Below, piece after piece: positions 31,592 to 39,884 of a stretch of DNA of 64,000 bases. Numbering within the stretch: position 1 is the first letter of the stretch; every line of letters starts with the position of its first letter. A model generated the notes under the pieces. It ran no database searches. It saw only the letters and a list, made by a program, of their open reading frames with translations, and had not been told where the DNA came from. This stretch comes from Amycolatopsis sp. CA-126428 (lineage in GTDB: Bacteria; Actinomycetota; Actinomycetes; Mycobacteriales; Pseudonocardiaceae), in contig NZ_PPHF01000074.1 of the NCBI RefSeq assembly GCF_002904335.1, forward strand, positions 186,001-250,000. Reading direction: 5' to 3'. Made by a program: the position numbers and the translations under genes.

Positions 31592-32901
31592 GCGGGCTCC
31601 TTCACTCGGTTGCGGTTGGCGGGACGCGCGAGGCCGTAGTGCTCGCGCAGGGTGGTGCCGGAGTACTCGGTGCGGAAGAGCCCGCGCCGCTGCAGTTCCG
31701 GGACGACGAGGTCGACGAAGTCGTCGAGCCCGCCGGGCAGGGTGGGCGGCATGACGTTGAAACCGTCGGCGGCGCCGCCGAGGAACCACGCCTCCAGCTC
31801 GTCGGCGACCTGCGCCGGGGTGCCGGCGAAGACGCGGTGCCCGCGCCCGCCGGCCAGCCTTTCCAGCAGCTGCCGGATGGTCAGGTCCTCGCGCCGGGCC
31901 AGCCCGACGACCAGGTCGAACCGGCTCTGGCCGCCCTCGGTGAAGCTGCCGACGTCGGGCAGCGGGCCGTCCAGCGGGTAGCCGGTGACGTCGTGGTCGA
32001 GCATCTTCGACAGCTGCCGCAGCCCGTAGTCCGGGATGATCAGCGCGTTCAGCTCGGCTTCCCGCGCGCGGGCCTCGGCCTCGGTGCGGCCGAGGATCGG
32101 CGAAATCCCGGGCAGGATCTTGATTTCGTCCGGCGTGCGGCCGTACTTCGCGAGGCGCCCTTTGACGTCGTCGTAGAACGCCTTGCCTTCGGCGTAAGTC
32201 TGCTGCGCGGTGAACACGGCTTCGGCGTGCCGGGCCGCGTACTCCTTGCCGGTCTCCGACGACCCGGCCTGCACGAGCAGCGGGTGACCCTGGGGCGGGC
32301 GTTCGATGTTGAGCGGCCCGCGGACCTGGAAGTGGGGCCCGTCGTGCTCGATCGCGCGGATCCGGTCCGTGTCGGCGTAGACCCCGCTCGGCCGGTCGAC
32401 GACCGCCGCGTCGTCGTCCCAGCTGTCCCACAGCTTCTTGACGACGTCGACGAACTCCTCGGCCCGGTCGTACCGCGCGTCGTGCGACGGGCGCTTGGCC
32501 AGGTTGAAGTTCCGGGCCTCGTCGATGCCCGCCGACGTGACGATGTTCCAGCCCGCGCGGCCGCCGGAGAGGTGGTCGAGCGAAGCGAACTTCCGGGCCA
32601 GGTGGTAGGGCTCGTTGTAGGTCGTCGACGCCGTGGCGATCAGTCCGATGTGGACCGTGGACGCGGCGAGCGCCGAAAGCAGCGTCAGCGGTTCGAAGTG
32701 GCTGTGCGAGTTGTGCTTCACGTTGACCCACAGGGCGACGCCGTCGGCGAGGAAGAGCGAGTCGAGCTTGCCGCGCTCGGCGGTCCGCGCGATGTCCACG
32801 TAGTGCTGCAGCGTCCGCGCCCGGTGCGGGTCGGTCGAGGGGTGCCGCCAGGCGGCTTCGTGGTGGCCGTTCGGCATCACGAACGCGTTGAGGTGCATCA
32901 T
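31588..32901 (-). CDS. FMNH2-dependent monooxygenase, NtaA/SnaA/DszA family (luciferase-like)
   Basis: A 437-residue luciferase-like protein. LDSLFLADGVALWV, FEPLTLLSALAASTVHIGLI, KFASLDHLSGGRAGWNIVTS and GHPLLVQAGSSETGKEYAAR are hallmarks of the NtaA/SnaA/DszA group. These enzymes use reduced flavin supplied by a separate reductase to oxidise sulfonates, sulfones, thioethers or aminocarboxylates. No flavin reductase gene is adjacent. It overlaps the permease gene by four bases. The operon setting suggests desulfonation of an organosulfur compound. Confidence 0.88.
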   Translation of the reverse strand: MMHLNAFVMPNGHHEAAWRHPSTDPHRARTLQHYVDIARTAERGKLDSLFLADGVALWVNVKHNSHSHFEPLTLLSALAASTVHIGLIATASTTYNEPYHLARKFASLDHLSGGRAGWNIVTSAGIDEARNFNLAKRPSHDARYDRAEEFVDVVKKLWDSWDDDAAVVDRPSGVYADTDRIRAIEHDGPHFQVRGPLNIERPPQGHPLLVQAGSSETGKEYAARHAEAVFTAQQTYAEGKAFYDDVKGRLAKYGRTPDEIKILPGISPILGRTEAEARAREAELNALIIPDYGLRQLSKMLDHDVTGYPLDGPLPDVGSFTEGGQSRFDLVVGLARREDLTIRQLLERLAGGRGHRVFAGTPAQVADELEAWFLGGAADGFNVMPPTLPGGLDDFVDLVVPELQRRGLFRTEYSGTTLREHYGLARPANRNRVKEPA

Positions 32902-33740
32902 GACTTCTCCTTGGGGCGCCAGGTGGAAAACCGCCGTTCGAGGGCGACGAAACCGGCGTTGACGAGCACGCCGAGCAGCGAGACCGCGATGATCCCGGCG
33001 TACATCTGCTGGATCTGGAAGTTCACCTGGCTCGTGTTGATGAGGTAGCCGAGCCCGGCCTTGGCACCGACCATCTCCGCGGCCACCAGCACGAGGATCG
33101 AGTACGACGCCGCCATCCGGACGCCGGTGAACACCGTGGGCACCGCCGAGGGCAGGATCACCTTCCGGAACAGCCGCGGGCTGGACAGCCCCAGCGAACG
33201 GGCCGCCTTGACCAGCAGCGGGTCGACCGTGTTGACCCCGGCGATCGTGTTGAGCAGCACCGGCCACACGCAGGCGTACACGACGAGGGTGACCTTCGAC
33301 AGCTCCCCGATGCCCAGCAGCAGCGTGAACACCGGCAGCAGCGCCAGGGCGGCGGTGTTGCGGGCGAGCTCCAGCAGCGGCTGCAGGAACCGCGCCACCG
33401 GCCGGTACCAGCCGATCAGCAGCCCGAGCGGCACGGCCACCGCGACGGCGACGGCGAACCCGGCGGCGGACCGGCCGATGCTGGCCAGCAGGTGGTCGGC
33501 GAGTTCGCCGTCGAGCGCGAGGTCCCACAGCGCCTGCAGGTCCTCCGACAGCGGCGGCAGGAACGTCCGGGTGCTCTCGTCGAGGACGAACCGGGGGACC
33601 AGCTCCCAGAGCGCGACGAACAGCACGACCGCGGCGGACGCGTGCACCGCCCGGGTGAGTCTCTTCCGCCACCGCCGTGGCTTCCTCGCCGAGGTCGTGA
33701 GTCCGACGTGGACGGCCGGTGCCTCGAGGGTGGTGGTCAT
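32898..33740 (-). CDS. ABC transporter permease, SsuC/TauC type
   Basis: A 280-residue integral membrane protein with about six segments. SLGLSSPRLFRKVILPSAVPTVFTGVRMA is the EAA-type loop that docks on the ATPase. It belongs to the nitrate/sulfonate/taurine permease family (BPD_transp_1). The N-terminal ~30 residues are basic and cytoplasmic. It overlaps both neighbours by four bases, so the five genes form one coupled operon. Confidence 0.9.
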   Translation of the reverse strand: MTTTLEAPAVHVGLTTSARKPRRWRKRLTRAVHASAAVVLFVALWELVPRFVLDESTRTFLPPLSEDLQALWDLALDGELADHLLASIGRSAAGFAVAVAVAVPLGLLIGWYRPVARFLQPLLELARNTAALALLPVFTLLLGIGELSKVTLVVYACVWPVLLNTIAGVNTVDPLLVKAARSLGLSSPRLFRKVILPSAVPTVFTGVRMAASYSILVLVAAEMVGAKAGLGYLINTSQVNFQIQQMYAGIIAVSLLGVLVNAGFVALERRFSTWRPKEKS

Positions 33741-34510
33741 CGGGCCGCGCTCCGTTCGTGTTCGGCCGCCTTGCGGACCTCGTCGTGCAGCAGTTCCCAG
33801 AGCCGGTGGCGCTGCCGCCCGAACGCCGCGCCGGAGCGGACGTCCCCGGTGCGGTCGCCGAGGTCGACGTCGACGACGGCCTTGAGCCGCCCGGGCCGCG
33901 ACGTCAGCACCGCGACCTGTTGTCCCAGGTAGACGGCCTCGTCGATGCCGTGGGTGATGAAGACGATCGTCTTGCCGGTGCGGCGCCAGATCCGCAGCAG
34001 CTCCTCCTGCAGCTGCTCGCGGGTCTGCGCGTCGAGCGCGGCGAACGGTTCGTCCATCAGCAGCACGGCGGGGTCGTAGGCGAGGCTGCGGGCGATCGCG
34101 ACGCGCTGCTTCATGCCGCCGGACAGCTCGTGCGGGTAGCGGTCCTCGAAGCCGGACAGCCCGACCAGGGCGAGGTATTCGCGCGCCCGCTCCGCCCGCT
34201 GCCGCTTCCCGAGCGAGCCGCCTTCGAGGCCGAATTCGACGTTGGCGCGGGCCGTGCGCCAGGGGAACAGCGCGTACTGCTGGAAGACGACCCCGCGGTC
34301 GAGGCCCGGGCCGCGCACCGGCTCGCCGTCGATGAGCACCTCGCCCGACGTCGGGGTGGTGAGCCCGCCCAGCAGGTCGAGCAGCGTCGACTTGCCCGAG
34401 CCGCTGGGGCCGACCAGGGACAGGAACGTGCCGTCGGCGATGTCGAGGGAGACGTCGTCCAGGGCGGTCAGCTCACCGAAGGTCTTGGTCACCGAGCGGA
34501 TGCCGATCAC
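33737..34510 (-). CDS. ABC transporter ATP-binding protein, SsuB/TauB type
   Basis: A 257-residue ATPase. Walker A GPSGSGKST (34-42), Q-loop VVFQQYALFPWRTARANVEF, signature ELSGGMKQRVAIARSL, Walker B VLLMDEPFAALD and the switch His in VFITHGIDEAV are all intact. It belongs to the nitrate/sulfonate/taurine import group. The GTG at 34510 overlaps the TGA of the binding-protein gene (GTGA), which fixes the start. Confidence 0.91.
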   Translation of the reverse strand: MIGIRSVTKTFGELTALDDVSLDIADGTFLSLVGPSGSGKSTLLDLLGGLTTPTSGEVLIDGEPVRGPGLDRGVVFQQYALFPWRTARANVEFGLEGGSLGKRQRAERAREYLALVGLSGFEDRYPHELSGGMKQRVAIARSLAYDPAVLLMDEPFAALDAQTREQLQEELLRIWRRTGKTIVFITHGIDEAVYLGQQVAVLTSRPGRLKAVVDVDLGDRTGDVRSGAAFGRQRHRLWELLHDEVRKAAEHERSAAR

Positions 34511-35526
34511 TTGGCCACCGCCGGAGCGCCGTCGCGGTAGGGGTTGAACTCGTTGGTGTAGAGCTTCGAGGTGTCGATCCGGTCGTGCTTGAGGTAGCCC
34601 TCCTGCTTCAGCCAGGGCTCCCACCGGGTGTAGTCCGCATCGGAGATCAGGCCGGCGCGGGTGATGCCGACGCTCTTCCAGTACTTCAGCGTGTCGGTGC
34701 TTTCGTTGCGGCCGCGGGCTTTGATGATCTTCGTGAAGCGCGCGATCACCTCGTCGCGCGGGGTGGTGCGTTCCCACTCGATCGCCTTGGCCACGGCGGA
34801 GACGAAGACCTTCGCGGTCTCCGGGTACTTCTTGATGAAGTCGGTGCGCAGCACGTACGGCCCGCCGTTGTAGGGCCCGAACGCGCCGACGTCGGTGAAC
34901 AGCGGGCGCACGCCACCGGCGGCGACGGCGTGGTCCTGCAGGATTCCCTGCAGCGCGGCGACGTCGAGCTGGCCGTTGCGCAGGGCCTGTTCGGCGTTCA
35001 CCGGCGGGATGACGACCAGCTGCACCTGCTTGATCTCGTCGTCGGCGAGGCCTTGGCCCTTCAGCCACGTGTCGAGCGCGGCCTCGAGGTTCGCCCCGGC
35101 GGTGTTGACGCCGACCTTCTTGCCGATCAGGTCGCGGGCGGTCCGGATCGGACTGTCCTCTCGGGTGTAGAAGCCGATGAAGGTCCGGTCGTCGGAGCCG
35201 TAGTAGTTGACGACCGCCTTGACCGGCGCGCCCGCTTCGACGAGCTTGACGACCGCGCCGGTGAAGGCGCCGCCGAAGTCGGTCTGGTCGGTGGCCGCCG
35301 ACTGGATGTCCTGGGGGCCGCTGATCGTGTTGCCGACCCACTTCAGCTTGACCGGGCCGAAGTAGCCCAGGTCCTCGGCGAGTTCGGGGAGGGTCACGGA
35401 GTTCGCGCTGCCCTGGTAGCGCAGTTCCAGCTTCTCGGGTTGGCCGGGTGCACCGGTGGCCGTCGCCGAAGCGCAGCCGGCCAGCAGCACCACGGCGGCG
35501 GCGAACAGGGGCAGGGTTTTCTTCAC
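34507..35526 (-). CDS. Substrate-binding lipoprotein of an aliphatic sulfonate/taurine-type ABC importer
   Basis: A 339-residue SsuA/TauA-like protein. A signal peptide ends in the lipobox LAGC with C18 as the lipidated residue. The mature part has LPELAEDLGYFGPVKLKWVG, ARDLIGKKVGVNTAG and KYPETAKVFVSAVAKAIEWE. It should be anchored outside the membrane and deliver the ligand to the permease. First gene of the operon, starting with GTG at 35526. The upstream ROK regulator gene lies 101 bases away on the same strand. Confidence 0.88.
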   Translation of the reverse strand: MKKTLPLFAAAVVLLAGCASATATGAPGQPEKLELRYQGSANSVTLPELAEDLGYFGPVKLKWVGNTISGPQDIQSAATDQTDFGGAFTGAVVKLVEAGAPVKAVVNYYGSDDRTFIGFYTREDSPIRTARDLIGKKVGVNTAGANLEAALDTWLKGQGLADDEIKQVQLVVIPPVNAEQALRNGQLDVAALQGILQDHAVAAGGVRPLFTDVGAFGPYNGGPYVLRTDFIKKYPETAKVFVSAVAKAIEWERTTPRDEVIARFTKIIKARGRNESTDTLKYWKSVGITRAGLISDADYTRWEPWLKQEGYLKHDRIDTSKLYTNEFNPYRDGAPAVAK

Positions 35527-35627
35527 GGTGGTTTCGTCCGTTCCGGGAGTCGGCGGGGATGCAGCAATTGTTCGCAGCCGACGAGCGGACGGTCAATTTT
35601 GCGAGTTCGTGAAATAACTCCGCCGGT

Positions 35628-36851
35628 TCACGAGGCGCGCGGCAACCCGGTCAGCAGCGGACCGAGCGGGTCGTCGTAAAGCACGTCCAGGAGCACCGCG
35701 CCGCCGGCCGTCGCCAGCTCGGTCCCCGGAAAGCTGGTGCCCACAACGGTTTCCGCCGGATCGGGGCAGCGCGACCGGTCGCGGACCTCGTCCCGGATGA
35801 TGGGAAGGCAGCCGGGTACCCGGGTTACACTGCGGTCGACCACCACGAGCACGGCCGGGTTGAGCACTTCGAGCAGGAGCGCCGCCGCCTGGCCGACGAG
35901 CCGCGCGCGTTCGTGGAACAACCGCGCCGCCGCGGAATGGCCGGATTCGGCGAGCGCGAGCAATTCCGGAAAGTCCGGGCGCTCGAGCAAACCGCATTCC
36001 ACGGCCGCGCGAGCGAGCGTTCCTTCCGAGACGGCGGCTTCGAGGCAGCCGGTGCGCCCGCAGCGGCACGGCTCGGTGCTGCCGTCGACCGGCAGGTGCG
36101 CGACGGCGCCCGCGGCCGATCGCGGTCCGTGGTGCACGCCGGCGCCGGTGGCGAACGCGGCGTCGACGACGTTGCCGGTGAACAGCTGCACGACGCTGTC
36201 CCGGGCGCGCGGGTGCCCGAAGAGCCGTTCGGCGTGCACCAGCGCCCGCGCGTGCCCGTCGACCTCCACCGCCAGCCCGGTGCTGCCGGTCAGGAGGTCG
36301 CGGACCGGGACGTTCCGCCAGCCGAGCAGCGGGTGCTCGACGACGGTGCCGGACGCGCGGTCGACCCAGCCGCCGGTGGCGACGCCGAGCCCGAGCGGCT
36401 CGCGGTCCGGGGCGTGCCCGAGCAGCAGGTCGTCGAAGATCTCGGCCGCGCGCGCGAGCAGGTCCTCGGCGGCCAGGCCGTCGTGCGGTTCTTCGTGCTG
36501 GACCAGCACGTTCCCGCGCAGGTCGAGCAGGGCGACGGTGGCGTGGTGCACGGCCAGGTGCAGCGCGCCGGCGACGTGCCGCCCGGTGTCGAGGTCGACC
36601 GGCACGTGCGGCCGTCCGACGCGCCCGCGCGGTTCGGGCCCGGACTCGACGAGTTCGTGCAGCAGCCCGAGCCGGGCCAGCTCGGCGGTGTGCCCGGTGA
36701 CCGCGGCCGCGGACAGCCCCGTCCGCCGCGCGATGGTGCTGCGCGCGATCGGCCCTCCGTCGAGCACCGCCCGCAGCACGGCGCTCGCGCTGGCGCTGCG
36801 CCGGGCGCCGCGCGCATCCGTCCTCTGTGGACTCCTCGCCCGGCTGGTCAT
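35628..36851 (-). CDS. ROK family transcriptional regulator
   Basis: A 407-residue protein. An N-terminal winged helix (ASAVLRAVLDGGPIARSTIARRTGLSAAAVTGH) is followed by the ROK domain with GLGVATGGWVD and the zinc site CRCGRTGCLEA. ROK repressors respond to sugars or sugar phosphates. The start at 36851 (MTSRARS) is preferred; a longer reading back to 36947 would run into the divergent ArsR promoter. Because it precedes the sulfonate-type operon on the same strand, it may control that operon, but a sugar-sensing family there is unusual. Confidence 0.85.
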   Translation of the reverse strand: MTSRARSPQRTDARGARRSASASAVLRAVLDGGPIARSTIARRTGLSAAAVTGHTAELARLGLLHELVESGPEPRGRVGRPHVPVDLDTGRHVAGALHLAVHHATVALLDLRGNVLVQHEEPHDGLAAEDLLARAAEIFDDLLLGHAPDREPLGLGVATGGWVDRASGTVVEHPLLGWRNVPVRDLLTGSTGLAVEVDGHARALVHAERLFGHPRARDSVVQLFTGNVVDAAFATGAGVHHGPRSAAGAVAHLPVDGSTEPCRCGRTGCLEAAVSEGTLARAAVECGLLERPDFPELLALAESGHSAAARLFHERARLVGQAAALLLEVLNPAVLVVVDRSVTRVPGCLPIIRDEVRDRSRCPDPAETVVGTSFPGTELATAGGAVLLDVLYDDPLGPLLTGLPRAS

Positions 36852-36905
36852 CGCCCGATCGTGGCAGACGAACCGGCGCGCGCCCAGTATGCCCAGGATG
36901 CGGGC

Positions 36906-36933
36906 TTGACGCATACCCATATGGGAATATGAT
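36906..36933 (+). promoter_or_regulatory. SigA-type promoter with ArsR operator in its spacer
   Basis: TTGACG (36906-36911), 16 bases, TATGAT (36928-36933): close to the vegetative consensus. The spacer holds the palindrome CCCATATGGG (36917-36926) within a wider CATAnnn...nnnTATG symmetry, typical of ArsR-family operators. The GTG at 36941 is at the expected transcription start. Confidence 0.7.
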
Positions 36934-36940
36934 GTGCTGC

Positions 36941-37276
36941 GTGGCACGAGCAGCGACGACGGCGGACACCTTCAACGCGGTCGCCGAACCCCGGCGGCGG
37001 CAGATCCTCGACGTCCTGAGGGACGGCGAGCGGTCGGTCGGCGACCTCGTCGACCTGCTCGGCCTGGCCCAGCCCCAGGTCTCGAAGCACCTGCGGGTGC
37101 TGCGCGAGGTCGGTGCGGTGGACGTGCGCGGCGACGGCCGCCAGCGGCTCTACCGGCTCAACGGCGCCGCGCTCAAGCCCATCCACGATTGGGTCAAGCG
37201 CTACGAACGGACGTGGGCGGAGCGGTTCGACCTGATGGACGACGTCCTCGAGGAACTCAAGGAACAGGAGCAGTGA
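36941..37276 (+). CDS. ArsR family winged-helix regulator
   Basis: A 111-residue repressor: FNAVAEPRRRQILDVLRDGE, then the recognition helix in LLGLAQPQVSKHLRVLREVG and the wing VRGDGRQRLYRLN. The Cys metal-binding motif of classic ArsR/SmtB is absent; it belongs to the metal-free subgroup that is paired with AHSA1/SRPBCC genes. The GTG at 36941 is preferred over ATG codons at 36929 and 36932, which lie in the promoter -10. It is likely autoregulated through the spacer palindrome. The SRPBCC gene starts two bases after the stop. Confidence 0.88.
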   Translation: MARAATTADTFNAVAEPRRRQILDVLRDGERSVGDLVDLLGLAQPQVSKHLRVLREVGAVDVRGDGRQRLYRLNGAALKPIHDWVKRYERTWAERFDLMDDVLEELKEQEQ

Positions 37277-37277
37277 C

Positions 37278-37757
37278 GTGGAGATCACCACCCCCGCCGA
37301 CGACCGGATTCTCATCACGCGCGAATTCGACGCGCCGAAACACCTGGTCTACCGCGTGTGGACCACCCCGGAGCTGGTGCGCCGTTGGTGGAGCGGCCAC
37401 CGCGGGACCACCACCGAGGTCGAACTGGACCTGCGGCCCGGCGGCCGCTGGCGGTACGTGCTGAAGACGAACGACGGCGCCGAGGTCGGCTTCCACGGCG
37501 AATACCGCGAGATCGTGCCGGACGAGCGGCTCGTCTACACGGAGGTGTTCGAGATGCCGGGGGTGGACCTCGATTCCGTGGACGGTCCGCTCAACACGGT
37601 CACCTTCACCGCCCTCGACGGCGACCGCACGCGCCTGGAACTGCTGACCGAGACCGGGAGCAAGGAACTGCGGGACATGATCCTGCAGTCCGGCATGGAG
37701 GTCGGCGCGCGGGAGCAGATGGTGATCATCCAGGAGCTGGCGGACTCCCTGCGGTAG
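37278..37757 (+). CDS. SRPBCC family protein (AHSA1/activator of Hsp90-like)
   Basis: A 159-residue helix-grip protein: ILITREFDAPKHLVYRVWTT, ELVRRWWSGHRGTTTEVELD, DLRPGGRWRYVLKTNDG and TETGSKELRDMILQSGMEVG are the usual AHSA1-domain blocks. It probably binds a small hydrophobic ligand. The ArsR-AHSA1 gene pair is widespread in actinobacteria; the ligand is generally unknown. The GTG start is two bases after the ArsR stop. Its 3' end overlaps the convergent WYL regulator gene by 32 bases. Confidence 0.85.
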   Translation: MEITTPADDRILITREFDAPKHLVYRVWTTPELVRRWWSGHRGTTTEVELDLRPGGRWRYVLKTNDGAEVGFHGEYREIVPDERLVYTEVFEMPGVDLDSVDGPLNTVTFTALDGDRTRLELLTETGSKELRDMILQSGMEVGAREQMVIIQELADSLR

Positions 37758-38694
37758 CGGCCCGCAGGAACCGCTCGCCGGTCTTCGCCAGCGCCTCGGC
37801 GAGCTCCGGCGCGTCGAGCACTTCGAAGTCCACGTCGAGCATGCCCAGGTAGAGCCCGAGCATCTGCGCGTGGTCGGACCCGAGTTCGGCCACGCAACGG
37901 TCCGGGCCCTCGGCGATCAGGTCGACCGCGATCGGCAGCCGCGCCCGGACGTGGTCCACCGGCGCGTGCAGCCGCACCCGGGCGTGGAAGCGCCAGGTCG
38001 CCGTGCCCACGCTGCGCTGGACGAACTGCGCGACGTCACCCTCCGGCGGCTCCCGTGGGGCGAAGCGCGGGCCGTTCGGCACCCTCGGCGTCATCCGGTC
38101 GACGCGGAAGGTGCGCCAGTCGTCGCGGGCGGTGTCCCAGGCGACCAGGTACCAGCGGCGTCCCCAGGTGACCAGCCGGTGCGGTTCGACGTCGCGGCGG
38201 CTCGGCGTCCGCTGGTGGCTCGTGTAGTCGAAGCGCAGCCGCTCGCTCGCCCGGATCGCCGTCGCGATCGCGGTGAGCACGTCCGCGTCGACGGCCGGGC
38301 CGGCGCCGGGCACCGCGACCGTCGCGGCCTGCAGTGCCCGCACCCGGTGCCGCAGCCGCGACGGCAGCACCTGCTCCAGTTTGGCGAGCGCGCGCACCGA
38401 CGTCTCGCCGATGCCGGCGACGCCCGTCGCGGTCCGCAACCCGACCGCGACGGCCACCGCTTCGTCGTCGTCCAGCAGCAGCGGCGGGAGCTGCGCGCCC
38501 GCGCCGAGGCGGTAGCCGCCTTGGACGCCGGGGGCGGCCTCGACCGGGTAGCCGAGCTCGCGCAGCTTGCCGATGTCGGTGCGGACGGTGCGCGCGGTGA
38601 CGCCGAGCCGGCCGGCCAGGTCGGCGCCGGTCCAGTCGCGTCGCGTTTCGAGCAGCGACAGCAGCCGCAGGAGGCGGGCGGAGGTCTGCAACAT
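37726..38694 (-). CDS. WYL-domain helix-turn-helix regulator (YafY type)
   Basis: A 322-residue regulator. The N-terminal DeoR-like winged helix (RLLRLLSLLETRRDWTGADL, VTARTVRTDIGKLRELG) is followed by a WYL domain (RLVTWGRRWYLVAWDTARDD) and a C-terminal WCX region. WYL domains sense nucleotides or other ligands. The start at 38694 (MLQTSARLL) is typical of the family; a longer reading would run through the palindrome at 38716. It is divergent from the epoxide hydrolase gene, its likely target. Confidence 0.87.
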   Translation of the reverse strand: MLQTSARLLRLLSLLETRRDWTGADLAGRLGVTARTVRTDIGKLRELGYPVEAAPGVQGGYRLGAGAQLPPLLLDDDEAVAVAVGLRTATGVAGIGETSVRALAKLEQVLPSRLRHRVRALQAATVAVPGAGPAVDADVLTAIATAIRASERLRFDYTSHQRTPSRRDVEPHRLVTWGRRWYLVAWDTARDDWRTFRVDRMTPRVPNGPRFAPREPPEGDVAQFVQRSVGTATWRFHARVRLHAPVDHVRARLPIAVDLIAEGPDRCVAELGSDHAQMLGLYLGMLDVDFEVLDAPELAEALAKTGERFLRAATAGSPPAPG

Positions 38695-38715
38695 TCTTCG
38701 AGCATCGCACGAAAC

Positions 38716-38734
38716 GCGGAAGGAAATCTTCCGC
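38716..38734. promoter_or_regulatory. Probable operator of the WYL regulator
   Basis: A perfect inverted repeat GCGGAAG, five bases, CTTCCGC between the divergent WYL regulator and epoxide hydrolase genes. Confidence 0.55.
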
Positions 38735-38756
38735 AATGGCTCCTAGCGTGCTTCCC

Positions 38757-39884
38757 ATGACGAACGAAATCCGCCCCTTCCGCATCGACATCCCGCAGGC
38801 CGAGCTGGCCGGCCTGCACCGGCGGCTGGCCTCGGCCCGGTTCGCCGAGCCCGTGCCCGGCGACGAGCCGGACTGGTCCCGTGGCATCCCCACCGACGTC
38901 GTCCGGGAGCTGGCCGGGTACTGGCGCGACGGCTTCGACTGGCGTGCCCAGGAAGCGGCGTTCAACGCGTTTCCGCAGTTCACTACCGAGATCGACGGCC
39001 AGGTCATCCACTTCCTGCACGTCCGCTCAGCGCAGCCCGACGCGGTGCCACTGCTGCTCACCCACGGCTATCCGAGCTCGGTCGCCGAATTCCTCGACGT
39101 CATCGGCCCGCTGACCGAGCCGGGCCCGGACGCCTTCCACGTCGTCGTCCCGTCGCTGCCCGGGTTCGGGTTCTCGACGCCGCTGAGCGGCCCCGGCTGG
39201 GAGCTGGCCCGCACGACGGACGCGTTCGCCGAGCTGATGACCCGCCTCGGCTACGACCGGTTCGCCGCGCAGGGCGGCGACATCGGCGCGGGCGTCACCG
39301 GGCGGCTCGCCGCGCTGTACCCGGACCGCGTCATCGGCACCCACGTCAACAGCGATCGCGGCACGATCGCGCTGGCCGGTGAGCAGCTGCCGCAGCCGGA
39401 GCACCTGTCCGAGACCGAACAGTCCGAATTGGACGCCGCCCGCGAAGCGTGGAAGGCGGGCCGGGGCTACCTCGACCTCCAGTCGCACAAGCCGGAGACG
39501 ATCGCGGCCGCGCTCACCGATTCCCCGGTCGGGCAGCTGGCCTGGATCGCGGAGAAGTTCGAAGGGTGGACCGGCGGGAACGGAATCGACCGCGACCGGC
39601 TGTTGACCAACGTCAGTCTCTATTGGTTCACCCGCAGCGGCGCGAGCGCGGCCCGGTTCCTGTACGAAGCGGCCCACTCGGGACACGGCTGGCTGGCGCC
39701 GTCGGACGTCCCGGCCGGCTGGGCGGTGTTCAACAGCTCGCCGGTGGTCCGGCGGATCATGGACCCCGACGAAAAGATCGCGCACTGGTCCGACTTCGCT
39801 TCCGGCGGCCACTTCGCGGCGATGGAGGAGCCCGGGCTGCTCGTGGCCGACATCCGCGCGTTCTTCCGCGGGCTGCGGCCGTGA
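38757..39884 (+). CDS. Epoxide hydrolase (alpha/beta hydrolase with EHN domain)
   Basis: A 375-residue enzyme. The N-terminal EHN domain (IRPFRIDIPQAELAGLHRRL, PDWSRGIPTDVVRELAGYWR) precedes the hydrolase core with the oxyanion motif LLTHGYPSS and the nucleophile Asp in QGGDIGAGV. SASFLYEA-like tyrosines and the late His in ASGGHFAAMEEP complete the active site. It opens epoxides to diols. The gene sits opposite a WYL regulator with a palindrome between. The next gene overlaps its stop (GTGA). Confidence 0.87.
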   Translation: MTNEIRPFRIDIPQAELAGLHRRLASARFAEPVPGDEPDWSRGIPTDVVRELAGYWRDGFDWRAQEAAFNAFPQFTTEIDGQVIHFLHVRSAQPDAVPLLLTHGYPSSVAEFLDVIGPLTEPGPDAFHVVVPSLPGFGFSTPLSGPGWELARTTDAFAELMTRLGYDRFAAQGGDIGAGVTGRLAALYPDRVIGTHVNSDRGTIALAGEQLPQPEHLSETEQSELDAAREAWKAGRGYLDLQSHKPETIAAALTDSPVGQLAWIAEKFEGWTGGNGIDRDRLLTNVSLYWFTRSGASAARFLYEAAHSGHGWLAPSDVPAGWAVFNSSPVVRRIMDPDEKIAHWSDFASGGHFAAMEEPGLLVADIRAFFRGLRP

